Source of the DNA: Endomicrobium sp.
GTDB lineage: Bacteria > Elusimicrobiota > Endomicrobiia > Endomicrobiales > Endomicrobiaceae
Direction of reading: 5' to 3'
Length of the DNA stretch: 14,893 nt
NCBI GenBank assembly: GCA_031255375.1
Contig: JAIRSP010000073.1
Coordinates: forward strand, 1-14,893
In this document: in pieces, positions 6,332-14,114 of the stretch
Layout of the letters: each line of letters begins with the position of its first letter
Position numbering within the stretch: position 1 is the first letter of the stretch
The notes under the pieces: generated by a model
What the model was told of the DNA's origin: nothing
The model's database searches: none
Seen by the model: the letters and a program-made list of their open reading frames with translations, nothing else
Made by a program: the position numbers and the translations under genes

Positions 6332-8023
6332 TTGAAGAAATTGTTATCTATTTCTGAGCTTCAAATGGAAAGAAAAAAATTTAAACCCACTCTTCCGAAT
6401 ATATTAAAAAGAAGGGTATGTTTTATAAAGCCAGTTGTAAAAAAAAATATAAATTTTGATATTGATAATAATTTAAAAGAAATCCTTAAAAACACATATT
6501 TTTTGCCAAATGTTACATTTAAATTTGGATTAAATTTAAATGTAACAAAAAAGAAACAAATAAAAGTTGCAGTTGTTTTTTCTGGCGGACCAGCTCCAGG
6601 TGGCCATAATGTTATATGCGGTCTTTTTGATGGATTAAAAAGTATAAATAAAAAAAATATTTTAGTTGGATATTTAGGTGGTCTTTCTGGGGTTCTTGAA
6701 AATAAATATAAATTGATTTCAAAAAAAATGTTAGATAATTATAAAAATACTGGTGGTTTTGATTTTATTCAATCTGGTAGAACAAAAATTGAAACTGCAG
6801 AAGAATTTTGTTTAATTAAAAATAATATATTAATTTCTAAAATAGATGCTTTGATAATCGTTGGCGGAGATGATTCAAATACAAATGCTGCAATGATAGC
6901 TGAATATATAAAAAATGAAAATTTGAATAAATGTATTATTGGAATTCCGAAAACTATAGATGGTGATTTAAAAAATAAATATATTGAAACTTCATTTGGC
7001 TTTGATACAGCAACAAAAATTTATTCAAATCTTGTTGGAAATATTTGTAGAGATGTAAATTCAACACAAAAACATTGGCATTTTGTTAGGGTCATGGGTA
7101 GAAGCGCGTCACATATTGCATTAGAAGTTGGACTAAAAACTCATCCTAATATTGTTTTGATTGGTGAAGAAATTATGGCTAATAAAACAACGCTTTTTGA
7201 TGTTGTTGAAAGTATTGTTAATGTTGTAGTTGAACGTTCAAAACATGGAAAAAATTTTGGAGTTGTTCTAATACCAGAGGGGATTATAGAATTTATATGC
7301 GAAATTAGAGAATTAATACATAATCTTAACGATGTTCTATTCGATAGTGCAAATATTGTTTCAAAATTTTGTTCAATTGAAGACAAAAAAAGATTTGTTT
7401 ATAATAAAATTTCAAAAAAACACTTGACATTGATAAAGTCTTTACCTATTGAAATTTTGTTGCAACTTATATCAGATAGGGATCCACATGGAAATGTTCA
7501 GGTATCTTTAATTGAAACTGAAAAACTTTTAATTGAAATGGTTAGAAAAAGACTTTCTGAATTAGAAAAAATAAATAAATGTAAATATAAATTCTCTGCA
7601 ATTCCACATTTTTTTGGATATGAAGGGCGCTGTGAAATTCCATCAAATTTTGATGCTAATTACGCGTATGCACTTGGATATAATGCGGTGATATTAGCAG
7701 TCAATGGTCTTACTGGTTATTTATCATTAATAAAAAATTTAGTAGATCATCCTAAGCACTGGAAGTGTGGCGGTATTTCACTTGCGATGATGATGAATAT
7801 TGAAAAAAGAAATGGAAAATACAAGCCGGTTATAAGAAAATCATTGGTTGATTTAAATGGAGATCCTTTTAAAAATTTAGTAAAACATAGAACTGAATGG
7901 TCAATTAATGATGATTATATTTTTCCAGGTCCAATACAATATTTTGGCTCTCCAAAATTAACAAATATGACAACTGAGACTATTAAATATGAGAGACAAT
8001 ATAAAAAATTAAACATAACTTAG
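6332..8023 (+). CDS. pfp: Pyrophosphate--fructose-6-phosphate 1-phosphotransferase, long form
   Basis: Reversible glycolytic enzyme that phosphorylates fructose 6-phosphate with pyrophosphate instead of ATP, saving ATP and allowing flux in both directions. The 563 residues match the long clade that includes the plant beta subunit and spirochaete enzymes (about 550-570), not the 320-residue ATP-PFK. The phosphate-binding segment SGGPAPGGHN (84-93) is followed by GGDDS (178-182), whose aspartate in place of the ATP-enzyme glycine indicates PPi use. PKTIDGDL (206-213) contains the catalytic region, and MGRSASHIALE (255-265) and LIPEG (313-317) bind the sugar phosphate. Residues 60-72 (NVTFKFGLNLNVT) are encoded by a perfect inverted repeat just before the first Rossmann strand. 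Strong ribosome site, TTG start. Identification is secure. Confidence 0.96.
   Translation: MKKLLSISELQMERKKFKPTLPNILKRRVCFIKPVVKKNINFDIDNNLKEILKNTYFLPNVTFKFGLNLNVTKKKQIKVAVVFSGGPAPGGHNVICGLFDGLKSINKKNILVGYLGGLSGVLENKYKLISKKMLDNYKNTGGFDFIQSGRTKIETAEEFCLIKNNILISKIDALIIVGGDDSNTNAAMIAEYIKNENLNKCIIGIPKTIDGDLKNKYIETSFGFDTATKIYSNLVGNICRDVNSTQKHWHFVRVMGRSASHIALEVGLKTHPNIVLIGEEIMANKTTLFDVVESIVNVVVERSKHGKNFGVVLIPEGIIEFICEIRELIHNLNDVLFDSANIVSKFCSIEDKKRFVYNKISKKHLTLIKSLPIEILLQLISDRDPHGNVQVSLIETEKLLIEMVRKRLSELEKINKCKYKFSAIPHFFGYEGRCEIPSNFDANYAYALGYNAVILAVNGLTGYLSLIKNLVDHPKHWKCGGISLAMMMNIEKRNGKYKPVIRKSLVDLNGDPFKNLVKHRTEWSINDDYIFPGPIQYFGSPKLTNMTTETIKYERQYKKLNIT
6511..6547. repeat. Perfect 16-bp inverted repeat inside the pfp coding sequence
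   Basis: The 16-base arm 6511-6526 is the exact reverse complement of 6532-6547, with the 5-base spacer GGATT, whose outer bases can form one more G-U pair. In the mRNA this is a long uninterrupted hairpin about 180 bases after the start codon. It is in frame and encodes residues 60-72 of Pfp without disrupting the protein. My rough estimate for such perfect symmetry by chance at this composition is of the order of one in a thousand per window. Nothing else in the window matches it at this length. Confidence 0.9.
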
Positions 8024-8096
8024 CAAATAGTTAATACTTTTGATTGTTGTTTTTATATAAAAATAAATAATTATAGTGAAAATACGGTTGTTTCGT

Positions 8097-8169
<73 letters not shown>

Positions 8170-8281
8170 TAATAAAAATTGTATCTTGTTGTATATTGCT
8201 ATTTAATATAAAAAATGATTTAAATTATTTTGCGGAATTTATATTGTTAAAAATTTTATATAAAGAACATAGAACGTAATA

Positions 8282-8854
8282 ATGACTTTAAAAATTATAT
8301 CTGGAATAGCTCGCGGGAGAGCATTAAAAACACTTCCAATGAACGATTTATCTATTCGTCCAATGTTATATAGGGTAAAAAAATCTGTTTTTGATATAAT
8401 AAAGTTAAAAATTTTACATTCAGTTTTTATTGATTTATTTGCTGGTGTTGGATCTGTTGGTATTGAGGCTATTTCTAGGGGAGCAAAAACAGTTGTATTT
8501 GTTGAGTTGAGTAAAATTTCATTATCGCTTATTAGATATAATGTAAATAAGCTTAACTTTAATGATAAATCAAAAATAATTAGATGCGATATAGTAAAAA
8601 ACTTTTCTATTCTGAAGGGTAAATATGATATAATATTCGTAGCCCCACCTTATAGAGACAAGAATGGAAATATGCTTAATCTTACTAGTTGTGTATTAAA
8701 AAATTCTGTGAAGTACAATATTTTAAAAACTAATTCTCTGCTTATTACACAAAGACATGCAAGCGAGACAGTTGAAAAAATCGATGGAATTAATTGTTTT
8801 AGGTCTGAAAAATATGGAGATACACTTGTCTCTTTTTATAATAAATGTTTGTAA
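8282..8854 (+). CDS. rsmD: RsmD-family 16S rRNA guanine-N2 methyltransferase with atypical motifs
   Basis: SAM-dependent methyltransferase that in E. coli makes m2G966 of 16S rRNA. The 190-residue protein keeps the family start KIISGIARGRALKTL, the SAM-binding loop DLFAGVGSVGIEAISRGA (51-68), an acidic residue E75 for the ribose and D103 after the fourth strand. Two signatures are unusual. The motif R-P-T-x-D-x-V-[KR]-E near the N-terminus reads RPMLYRVKKS (26-35). The catalytic (D/N)PP(Y/F) motif reads APPY (121-124), with GCC where GAC would give aspartate. I recall an A-P-P form in some bacterial groups of this family, so activity is not excluded. The gene has no clear ribosome site and overlaps the next gene by 10 bases. 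Family call is good; activity is uncertain. Confidence 0.87.
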   Translation: MTLKIISGIARGRALKTLPMNDLSIRPMLYRVKKSVFDIIKLKILHSVFIDLFAGVGSVGIEAISRGAKTVVFVELSKISLSLIRYNVNKLNFNDKSKIIRCDIVKNFSILKGKYDIIFVAPPYRDKNGNMLNLTSCVLKNSVKYNILKTNSLLITQRHASETVEKIDGINCFRSEKYGDTLVSFYNKCL

Positions 8855-9600
8855 CAAGATATATAAATAATAAAATGAGATATGATTTTAAAATAAGCTA
8901 TTCAAGAGTTTGTGTTTATTTGTTTTGTAATTATAAATATAAGTTAGTATATTTGGATAATATTCGTACTCCTGTTAATGCAAATGTTGTATTTGGCCAT
9001 ATAATCCATAAAACACTTGAGCAATTTCATAGTTTAAAAGAAATGAATTTTAATTTGTTGGTTATGTGTTATGATAATTTTTGGAGAGATTATTTGTTAT
9101 CTATTGACCAAAATCGAGTTTTTAATTATTATAACGTAGGTAGACAAATTCTTGAAAATTATTATAAATCGTTCAAAAAATCAAGGACAAAAATTTTATG
9201 TGTTGAAAAAACATTTGATATAAATATAGGAAAATATAGATTTGTTGGCTCTATCGATAGAATTGATATGCATCAAGATGGGTCATATGAAATTATCGAT
9301 TATAAAACAAGTAAAAAAATATTAAATTCAGAAAAAACAAATAATGATTTACAACTAAGTCTTTATGCTTATGCCTGCAAAAATGTTTTTGGGTTTAGCC
9401 CGAATAAAATGTCTATATATTTTTTGTACAAGAATAAGAAGGTTTATTTAGTAAAATCAAAGAATGAAATATTTGATACAATAAATATTGCAATAAATGT
9501 GTGTGAGAATATTTTGATGGAAAATTTTGATCCTAGTATTTCTAAATGTAAATTATGTGATTTAAAATTTAAGTGTAAATTTTTTAGTAGAAACATGTAA
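8845..9600 (+). CDS. Standalone Fe-S PD-(D/E)XK (RecB/Cas4-like) nuclease
   Basis: A 251-residue protein of the PD-(D/E)XK superfamily that includes Cas4 and the nuclease domains of AddB and RecB. In order: SYSRVCVYLFCNYKYKL with C28, GHIIHKTLEQFH with H55, GSIDRID with D138, the catalytic core IIDYKTS with D152 and K154, then DLQLSLYAYA with Q170 of the QxxxY motif. The C-terminal K-C-K-L-C-x5-C provides C235, C238 and C244. C28 with these three gives the four cysteines expected of a [4Fe-4S]-stabilised nuclease. The ATG used overlaps the rsmD end by 10 bases; ATG at 8875, closer to the conserved region, is an alternative start. No helicase domain, cas gene or CRISPR array is present, so a role in DNA repair or processing is more likely than adaptation. 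The exact role is unknown. Confidence 0.85.
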   Translation: MFVTRYINNKMRYDFKISYSRVCVYLFCNYKYKLVYLDNIRTPVNANVVFGHIIHKTLEQFHSLKEMNFNLLVMCYDNFWRDYLLSIDQNRVFNYYNVGRQILENYYKSFKKSRTKILCVEKTFDINIGKYRFVGSIDRIDMHQDGSYEIIDYKTSKKILNSEKTNNDLQLSLYAYACKNVFGFSPNKMSIYFLYKNKKVYLVKSKNEIFDTINIAINVCENILMENFDPSISKCKLCDLKFKCKFFSRNM

Positions 9601-9619
9601 TGATTAAACACTCAATATT

Positions 9620-9624
9620 GGAGA
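9620..9624 (+). promoter_or_regulatory. Shine-Dalgarno-like site upstream of argB that fits an ATT start
   Basis: GGAGA sits 6 bases before an in-frame ATT (9631) but 18 bases before the conventional TTG (9643). This spacing suggests initiation at ATT, which would add M-N-R-Y ahead of residue L-I-V-V-K. Confidence 0.45.
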
Positions 9625-9642
9625 AATAATATTAATAGATAT

Positions 9643-10386
9643 TTGATAGTTGTAAAATTTGGTGGAAGCTTAATTGACAATATGAAAATTAGAAGTAAAT
9701 TTTTTAGTGGATTGATAAGACTTTTTGATACACATGATATTATTTTGGTACATGGTGGTGGTAATGATGTGAACTTTTTACTTAAAAAATTTGATTTAAA
9801 AAGCAAATTTGTTGATGGATTGAGATTTACGGATGCTAATGTTATTAATGTTGTTGAAATGGTGTTAAATGGAAAAGTAAACGGAGCATTGGTTAACGAT
9901 TTTGTAAAAAAAGGTGTAAAAGCTGTTGGAATATCTGGAAAAGATGGAAACAGCGTGATATGTAAGCGAATAAAAAAAGTAGGCTTTGTTGGTGAACCTA
10001 TTAAAATAAATAAAAATTTAATAAGTATTTTAATAAAAAATAAATTCTTGCCGGTTATGGCTTCGATTGCTACAGATATTGATGGAAATGTTGTAAATGT
10101 AAATGCGGACACCTTTGCTGCATCAATAGCTGTTGCCTTTGGTGCTAGAAAGCTTATATTTTTAACTGATGTTGCCGGTGTACTTGATGTCAACAAGAAT
10201 TTAATCAAAGAAATTAGGATAAATGAAATCGAAAATTTGATAAACAATAACATAATAATTGGTGGAATGATACCGAAAATCAAAGGATGTGCCAAATCTG
10301 TTGAAAATGGCGTGAAAGAAGTGTGGATAACAGATGATGTTAACGGTATTACAGAAAATATAAATGGAACGGTAATAAAAGTATGA
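9643..10386 (+). CDS. argB: Acetylglutamate kinase
   Basis: Phosphorylates N-acetyl-L-glutamate with ATP, the second step of arginine synthesis. It has the amino-acid kinase fold, with VKFGGSL at the N-terminus (phosphate-binding lysine K5 from this start), LVHGGGND, GLRFTD, VGISGKDG and the nucleotide-binding segment DIDGNVVNVNADTFAASIA. LTDVAGV and GGMIPKI follow. At about 250 residues it resembles the short E. coli type; the N-terminal helix found in arginine-inhibited hexameric enzymes is absent, so arginine feedback is unlikely here (inference). The TTG start at 9643 is poorly spaced from GGAGA; ATT at 9631 may be the real start. It overlaps argD by ATGA, indicating translational coupling. 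A longer open frame on the opposite strand is a composition artefact. Confidence 0.95.
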   Translation: MIVVKFGGSLIDNMKIRSKFFSGLIRLFDTHDIILVHGGGNDVNFLLKKFDLKSKFVDGLRFTDANVINVVEMVLNGKVNGALVNDFVKKGVKAVGISGKDGNSVICKRIKKVGFVGEPIKINKNLISILIKNKFLPVMASIATDIDGNVVNVNADTFAASIAVAFGARKLIFLTDVAGVLDVNKNLIKEIRINEIENLINNNIIIGGMIPKIKGCAKSVENGVKEVWITDDVNGITENINGTVIKV

Positions 10387-11573
10387 ATATTAAAGAAATT
10401 GAAAAAAAATATTTTATGCACACATATAAACGCAATAATTTGTTAGTAAAATATGCAAAAAATCAATTTATATGGGATGAAAATGATAAAAAATATCTTG
10501 ATTTTTTTTCTGGTATAAGCGTGTGTAATGTTGGACATTGTAACGATGTAGTAATTGATGCAGTAAAAAAACAGTTGAATAATTTTTTTCACATTTCAAA
10601 TTTATATTATGCAAGAACACAAATAGAGTTGGGTGAAGCACTTGTAAAAAGAGTATTTTCTGATGGTGGAGTCTTTTTTGCGAATTCAGGCGCTGAAGCA
10701 AATGAATGTGCAATAAAGATTGCAAGAAAATGGGGTGTATTAAATCATCATAAAGATGGTTGTTATAGATATGAGATAATATGTTTTAAAAACTCTTTCC
10801 ATGGTAGAACTTTAGCGACACTATCAGCAACTGGTCAAGAGAAATTTCATATTTTTTTTAAACCATTACAAGAAAAATTTGTTTTTGCTGAAGTTAATAA
10901 TATAGAATCAGTAAAAAAAATGATAAATAAAAAAACTGTTGCGATAATGATAGAGCCTATACAGGGTGAAGGTGGACTAATACCATCCGAAAATGTTTTT
11001 TTAAATGAATTAAGATTGCTTTGCGATGAAAATAATCTTCTTTTGATTTTTGATGAAATACAGTGTGGGATTGGACGTACCGGAAAATTTTGTGCGTTTG
11101 AAAATTATGGCGTCAATCCCGATATTGTAACTTTTGCTAAATCTTTGGCAAACGGATTGCCGTTAGGTGCCGCTGTTGCGACGAAAAAATGTTCTGATAT
11201 TTTTGTTTATGGTGATCATGGTTCAACATTTGGTGGTAACCCTGTTTCATGTGCGGCAGCTATTGCAGTATTGAATATTATTAATTGTGAATTTTTGGAT
11301 AATTCCATTGATGTTTCGAGGTATTTATTTTCGAAGCTTGAGGATTTAAAAAAAAAATATTCAATTATAAAAGACATAAGAGGCATTGGACTGATGATTG
11401 GTGTCGATCTTGCTATAAATGGATCGAAAATAGTAGATTATTGTTTGGATAACGGATTAATTATAAATTGTGTATGTAACAATGTATTGAGATTGCTACC
11501 GCCACTTATTATCACGAAAAGCGATGTAGATTTTGCTGTCAAAATTTTAGATAGATCGTTTATGCTATTTTAG
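10383..11573 (+). CDS. argD: Acetylornithine aminotransferase
   Basis: PLP-dependent class III aminotransferase that converts N-acetylglutamate semialdehyde and glutamate to N-acetylornithine and 2-oxoglutarate; in many bacteria it also serves lysine synthesis. The length of 396 is typical. Signatures are NSGAEANECAIKIARKW (101-117), which binds PLP phosphate, SFHGRT (138-143), EPIQGEGG (191-198), FDEIQCGIGRTGKFCAFE with ring-nitrogen aspartate D224, and FAKSLANGLPLGA with Schiff-base lysine K253. HGSTFGGNPVSCAAA follows. The start lies within the argB stop (ATGA overlap), so the two are almost certainly co-translated. The enzymes between them in the pathway (argC) and before them (argJ or argA) are not in the window. 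No anomaly was seen in key residues. Confidence 0.96.
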   Translation: MNIKEIEKKYFMHTYKRNNLLVKYAKNQFIWDENDKKYLDFFSGISVCNVGHCNDVVIDAVKKQLNNFFHISNLYYARTQIELGEALVKRVFSDGGVFFANSGAEANECAIKIARKWGVLNHHKDGCYRYEIICFKNSFHGRTLATLSATGQEKFHIFFKPLQEKFVFAEVNNIESVKKMINKKTVAIMIEPIQGEGGLIPSENVFLNELRLLCDENNLLLIFDEIQCGIGRTGKFCAFENYGVNPDIVTFAKSLANGLPLGAAVATKKCSDIFVYGDHGSTFGGNPVSCAAAIAVLNIINCEFLDNSIDVSRYLFSKLEDLKKKYSIIKDIRGIGLMIGVDLAINGSKIVDYCLDNGLIINCVCNNVLRLLPPLIITKSDVDFAVKILDRSFMLF

Positions 11574-11581
11574 ATATTGGT

Positions 11582-11595
11582 CACGTTATAACATG
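11582..11595. repeat. Imperfect palindrome between argD and argG
   Basis: CACGTTATAACATG has a perfect 8-base core (GTTATAAC) and two more outer pairs with one mismatch. It lies 86 bases before argG. It does not match the known ARG box pattern. It may be an operator or chance symmetry; the support is weak. Confidence 0.2.
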
Positions 11596-11667
11596 TTTCT
11601 TTTATTATATTAGATGTTTTTGTTGTTTGAAAAAAAATAAATAAAAAAAGAGGTAAAATTTTATTCT

Positions 11668-12897
11668 ATGGATAACATAAAAAATGATATAAAAAAAGTT
11701 GTTGTTGCTTACTCTGGTGGTCTTGATACATCTATCATTTTGTCGTGGATAAAAGAAAATTATTGCAATTGCGATGTTATTGCGTGCTGCATTGATGTTG
11801 GACAGGGAATTTCAGAACTTAAAGGATTAAATGAAAAAGCAAAAAAATCTGGAGCATCAAAAGTATATATAATTGATGCAAAAGAGGAGTTTGTTGTTGA
11901 TTACATTTATCCAGCTATAAAAGCTAATGCATTATATGAAAATAAATATTATTTGGGCACTTCGCTTGCTAGGCCTGTAATTGTTAAAAAAATTTCAGAT
12001 GTTGTAAAAAAAGAAAATGCTGATGCCGTTTGTCATGGTGCAACAGGTAAGGGTAATGACCAAGTTCGTTTTGAGCTTGGATTCAAAGCTTTAATACCAG
12101 ATGTTAAAATTATTGCTCCATGGAGAGAATGGGACATAAAATCTAGAGAAGATGAAATTAATTATGCAAACAAAATGAATATTGAAGTTCCTGTGACAAA
12201 AGAAAAGCCATATTCATTAGATGCAAATTTATGGCACATTTCTTATGAAGGAGGAATTTTAGAAAATATTGACAACGAATATGATGAATCTATGTTTAAA
12301 ATGACTATTTCCCACGAAAAAGCTTCAAACGAACCGACATATATTACAATAGGATTTGATTGTGGAATACCAATCTCTATAAATGGTAAAAAAATGCCTC
12401 CTGTAGAACTGATAACTGAATTAAATGAAATTGCCGGCGCCAATGCGGTAGGTAGAACCGATATAATTGAAAATAGACTTGTCGGTATGAAGTCCAGATG
12501 TGTTTATGAAGCACCTGCAGCCACTGTTTTGTACGCAGCCCACGAAGAATTGGAGTCGATTTCAATAGATCGTGATACATTGCATTTTAAACAAACGCTT
12601 TCATCCAAATATGCAGAGATTGCATATTATGGATTGTGGTTTTCGCCTCTTAGAAATGCATTAGATGCATTTATTAATGAAACACAAAAACACGTTACAG
12701 GTACTGTTAAATTAAAACTTTGTAAAGGTAATATTATACCAGTTGGAAGAAGTTCTGTATATTCTTTGTATTTAAAAGAACTTGCAACGTTTGAAAAAGA
12801 TGAGATCTATAATCATAAAGATGCTGAAGGGTTTATCAATTTGTGGGGATTGCCAACAAAGATATACGCCACATTAAATAATAAAAATGGAAAATAA
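11668..12897 (+). CDS. argG: Argininosuccinate synthase
   Basis: Joins citrulline and aspartate with ATP to give argininosuccinate, the penultimate step of arginine synthesis. The length of 409 is standard for the family. The ATP-pyrophosphatase loop AYSGGLDTS (14-22) is followed by CIDVGQG (41-47), YYLGTSLARP (94-103), and HGATGKGNDQVRFELG (123-138), the nucleotide and substrate binding region. SYEGGILE and the PPVELITELNEIAGANAVGR stretch follow, all in family order. GAGGT is present but 13 bases from the ATG, wider than normal; no alternative in-frame start fits better. It is separated from argD by 94 bases, so it may have its own promoter. argH, which would complete the pathway, does not follow; ribD does. 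Identification is secure. Confidence 0.97.
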   Translation: MDNIKNDIKKVVVAYSGGLDTSIILSWIKENYCNCDVIACCIDVGQGISELKGLNEKAKKSGASKVYIIDAKEEFVVDYIYPAIKANALYENKYYLGTSLARPVIVKKISDVVKKENADAVCHGATGKGNDQVRFELGFKALIPDVKIIAPWREWDIKSREDEINYANKMNIEVPVTKEKPYSLDANLWHISYEGGILENIDNEYDESMFKMTISHEKASNEPTYITIGFDCGIPISINGKKMPPVELITELNEIAGANAVGRTDIIENRLVGMKSRCVYEAPAATVLYAAHEELESISIDRDTLHFKQTLSSKYAEIAYYGLWFSPLRNALDAFINETQKHVTGTVKLKLCKGNIIPVGRSSVYSLYLKELATFEKDEIYNHKDAEGFINLWGLPTKIYATLNNKNGK

Positions 12898-12932
12898 TAC
12901 TTTTTGTTAATATTTTGTTCTATAATATTTTT

Positions 12933-12949
12933 AAGTATTGTTAATACTT
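12933..12949 (+). terminator. Weak terminator-like hairpin downstream of argG
   Basis: AAGTATT pairs perfectly with AATACTT across a 3-base loop (GTT), and the 3' arm runs into a short T stretch. The stem is almost all A-T and the T-run is short, so termination would be weak. Its position, 36 bases after the argG stop, is right for a transcript end. Confidence 0.3.
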
Positions 12950-13023
12950 TTATGTAATATTGTACAATTTTTACTATACTATTTCTAATAACATTTTTTG
13001 TTCATTTAGAAAAGTAATTTATT

Positions 13024-14094
13024 ATGAATAATGAAAAATATATGAAAATTGCAATAAATCTTGCTAGTAAAGGAAATGGTAATGTTTATACTAATCCTTT
13101 AGTTGGGTGTGTAATTGTAAAAAATAATAAAATTGTTGGAAGAGGTTGGCATGAATATTTTGGTGGTAATCATGCAGAAGTGAATGCAATTATTAATGCG
13201 GGGGAAAATAGCAATGGTGCTGATTTGTATGTTACGCTTGAACCTTGTAATAATTATGGTAAAAAGCCACCATGTACTTTAGAAATTATAAAAGCTGGAA
13301 TAAAAAATGTTTATTATGGAATGCGTGACAAAAATGTATCACGTGGTACAGAAATTTTAAAAAAAAATGGCGTTGGAGTATTTGGTGGATTATTAAAAAA
13401 AGAAGTTGAAATTTTAACGAAAGACTATTTGAAATATTTGAAAATTAAACCAAAAGTTTCAGTAAAAATAGCAATGACGTTAGATGGTAAAATTGCAACT
13501 TATGAATATGATTCAAAGTGGATAACATCAAATAAATCGAGAGATTTTGTCCATAGAATGAGATCTAAATATGATGCTGTTCTTATTGGTAAAAATACAG
13601 CCATCAAAGACAATCCATTTCTTAAAACTTATTCTGCAAAATTAAAAAATCCAATAAGGGTTGTTATAGATTCCAAGTTAGAAATTCCAAAAACGCATCA
13701 TTTAATTGATGGAACAATTCCAACAATCATTATTTATAATTCTAAAATCACAAATATACCGATTTATTTAAATAAAAAATGGATAACACTTGCGCCTATT
13801 GATATTGATATGGCAAAAAAAAATTTTAATTTAATAATAAATAAGTTAAATTCTTTTTCAATAAAAAGAATTTTAATTGAAGGTGGCGGAAATTTAATTG
13901 CATCAGCCTTGTTTTCTAATGTAGTAAATGATATTTATTTTTTTATAGCTCCTAAAATAATAGGTGGTGACTTTGCTATTCCGAGTGTTGGCGGCTGTGG
14001 CATTAAAAAAATAAGTGATTCACTATTGATAAAAAATATGAAAGTAAAAAAAATAGATACTGACCTGCTTGTAACAGGTATTATTAAAAAATAG
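13024..14094 (+). CDS. ribD: Bifunctional riboflavin biosynthesis deaminase/reductase
   Basis: Carries out two consecutive steps of riboflavin synthesis: deamination of the diaminopyrimidine derived from GTP, then reduction of its ribosyl group with NADPH. The N-terminal cytidine-deaminase-like domain (about 1-145) has the zinc site H50-A-E52 and C75 with C84 in TLEPCNNYGKKPPC; the family usually has S-H after the first cysteine. The customary DPNP motif reads RDKN (101-104). The C-terminal reductase domain (about 146-356) starts KVSVKIAMTLDGKIA and contains SKWITS, YDAVLIGKNTAIKDNPFL, LIEGGG and PKIIGG. The length of 356 matches fused RibD. ribE follows after 20 bases, so the two form one operon. 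No FMN riboswitch could be recognised upstream. Confidence 0.95.
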   Translation: MNNEKYMKIAINLASKGNGNVYTNPLVGCVIVKNNKIVGRGWHEYFGGNHAEVNAIINAGENSNGADLYVTLEPCNNYGKKPPCTLEIIKAGIKNVYYGMRDKNVSRGTEILKKNGVGVFGGLLKKEVEILTKDYLKYLKIKPKVSVKIAMTLDGKIATYEYDSKWITSNKSRDFVHRMRSKYDAVLIGKNTAIKDNPFLKTYSAKLKNPIRVVIDSKLEIPKTHHLIDGTIPTIIIYNSKITNIPIYLNKKWITLAPIDIDMAKKNFNLIINKLNSFSIKRILIEGGGNLIASALFSNVVNDIYFFIAPKIIGGDFAIPSVGGCGIKKISDSLLIKNMKVKKIDTDLLVTGIIKK

Positions 14095-14114
14095 TTGTTA
14101 AAAAGAGTATTATT

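Noticed and set aside
8047..8077. Possible promoter TTGTTT-19-TATAGT before tRNA-Ala
   Set aside because: Such matches are everywhere in sequence this A/T-rich; the spacer is long and nothing else supports it.
9564..9583. 8-bp hairpin followed by Ts near the end of the nuclease gene, terminator-like
   Set aside because: The stem is purely A-T, lies inside the coding sequence, and is within chance expectation.
9575..9709. 14-base direct repeat GTAAATTTTTTAGT near 9575 and 9695
   Set aside because: Several direct matches of this length are expected by chance at this base composition.
9612..10421. A 269-codon open frame on the minus strand covering argB
   Set aside because: It is exactly antisense to a gene with full kinase motifs, is rich in F, I, L, S and T as expected from reading this codon usage backwards, and shows no motif of its own.
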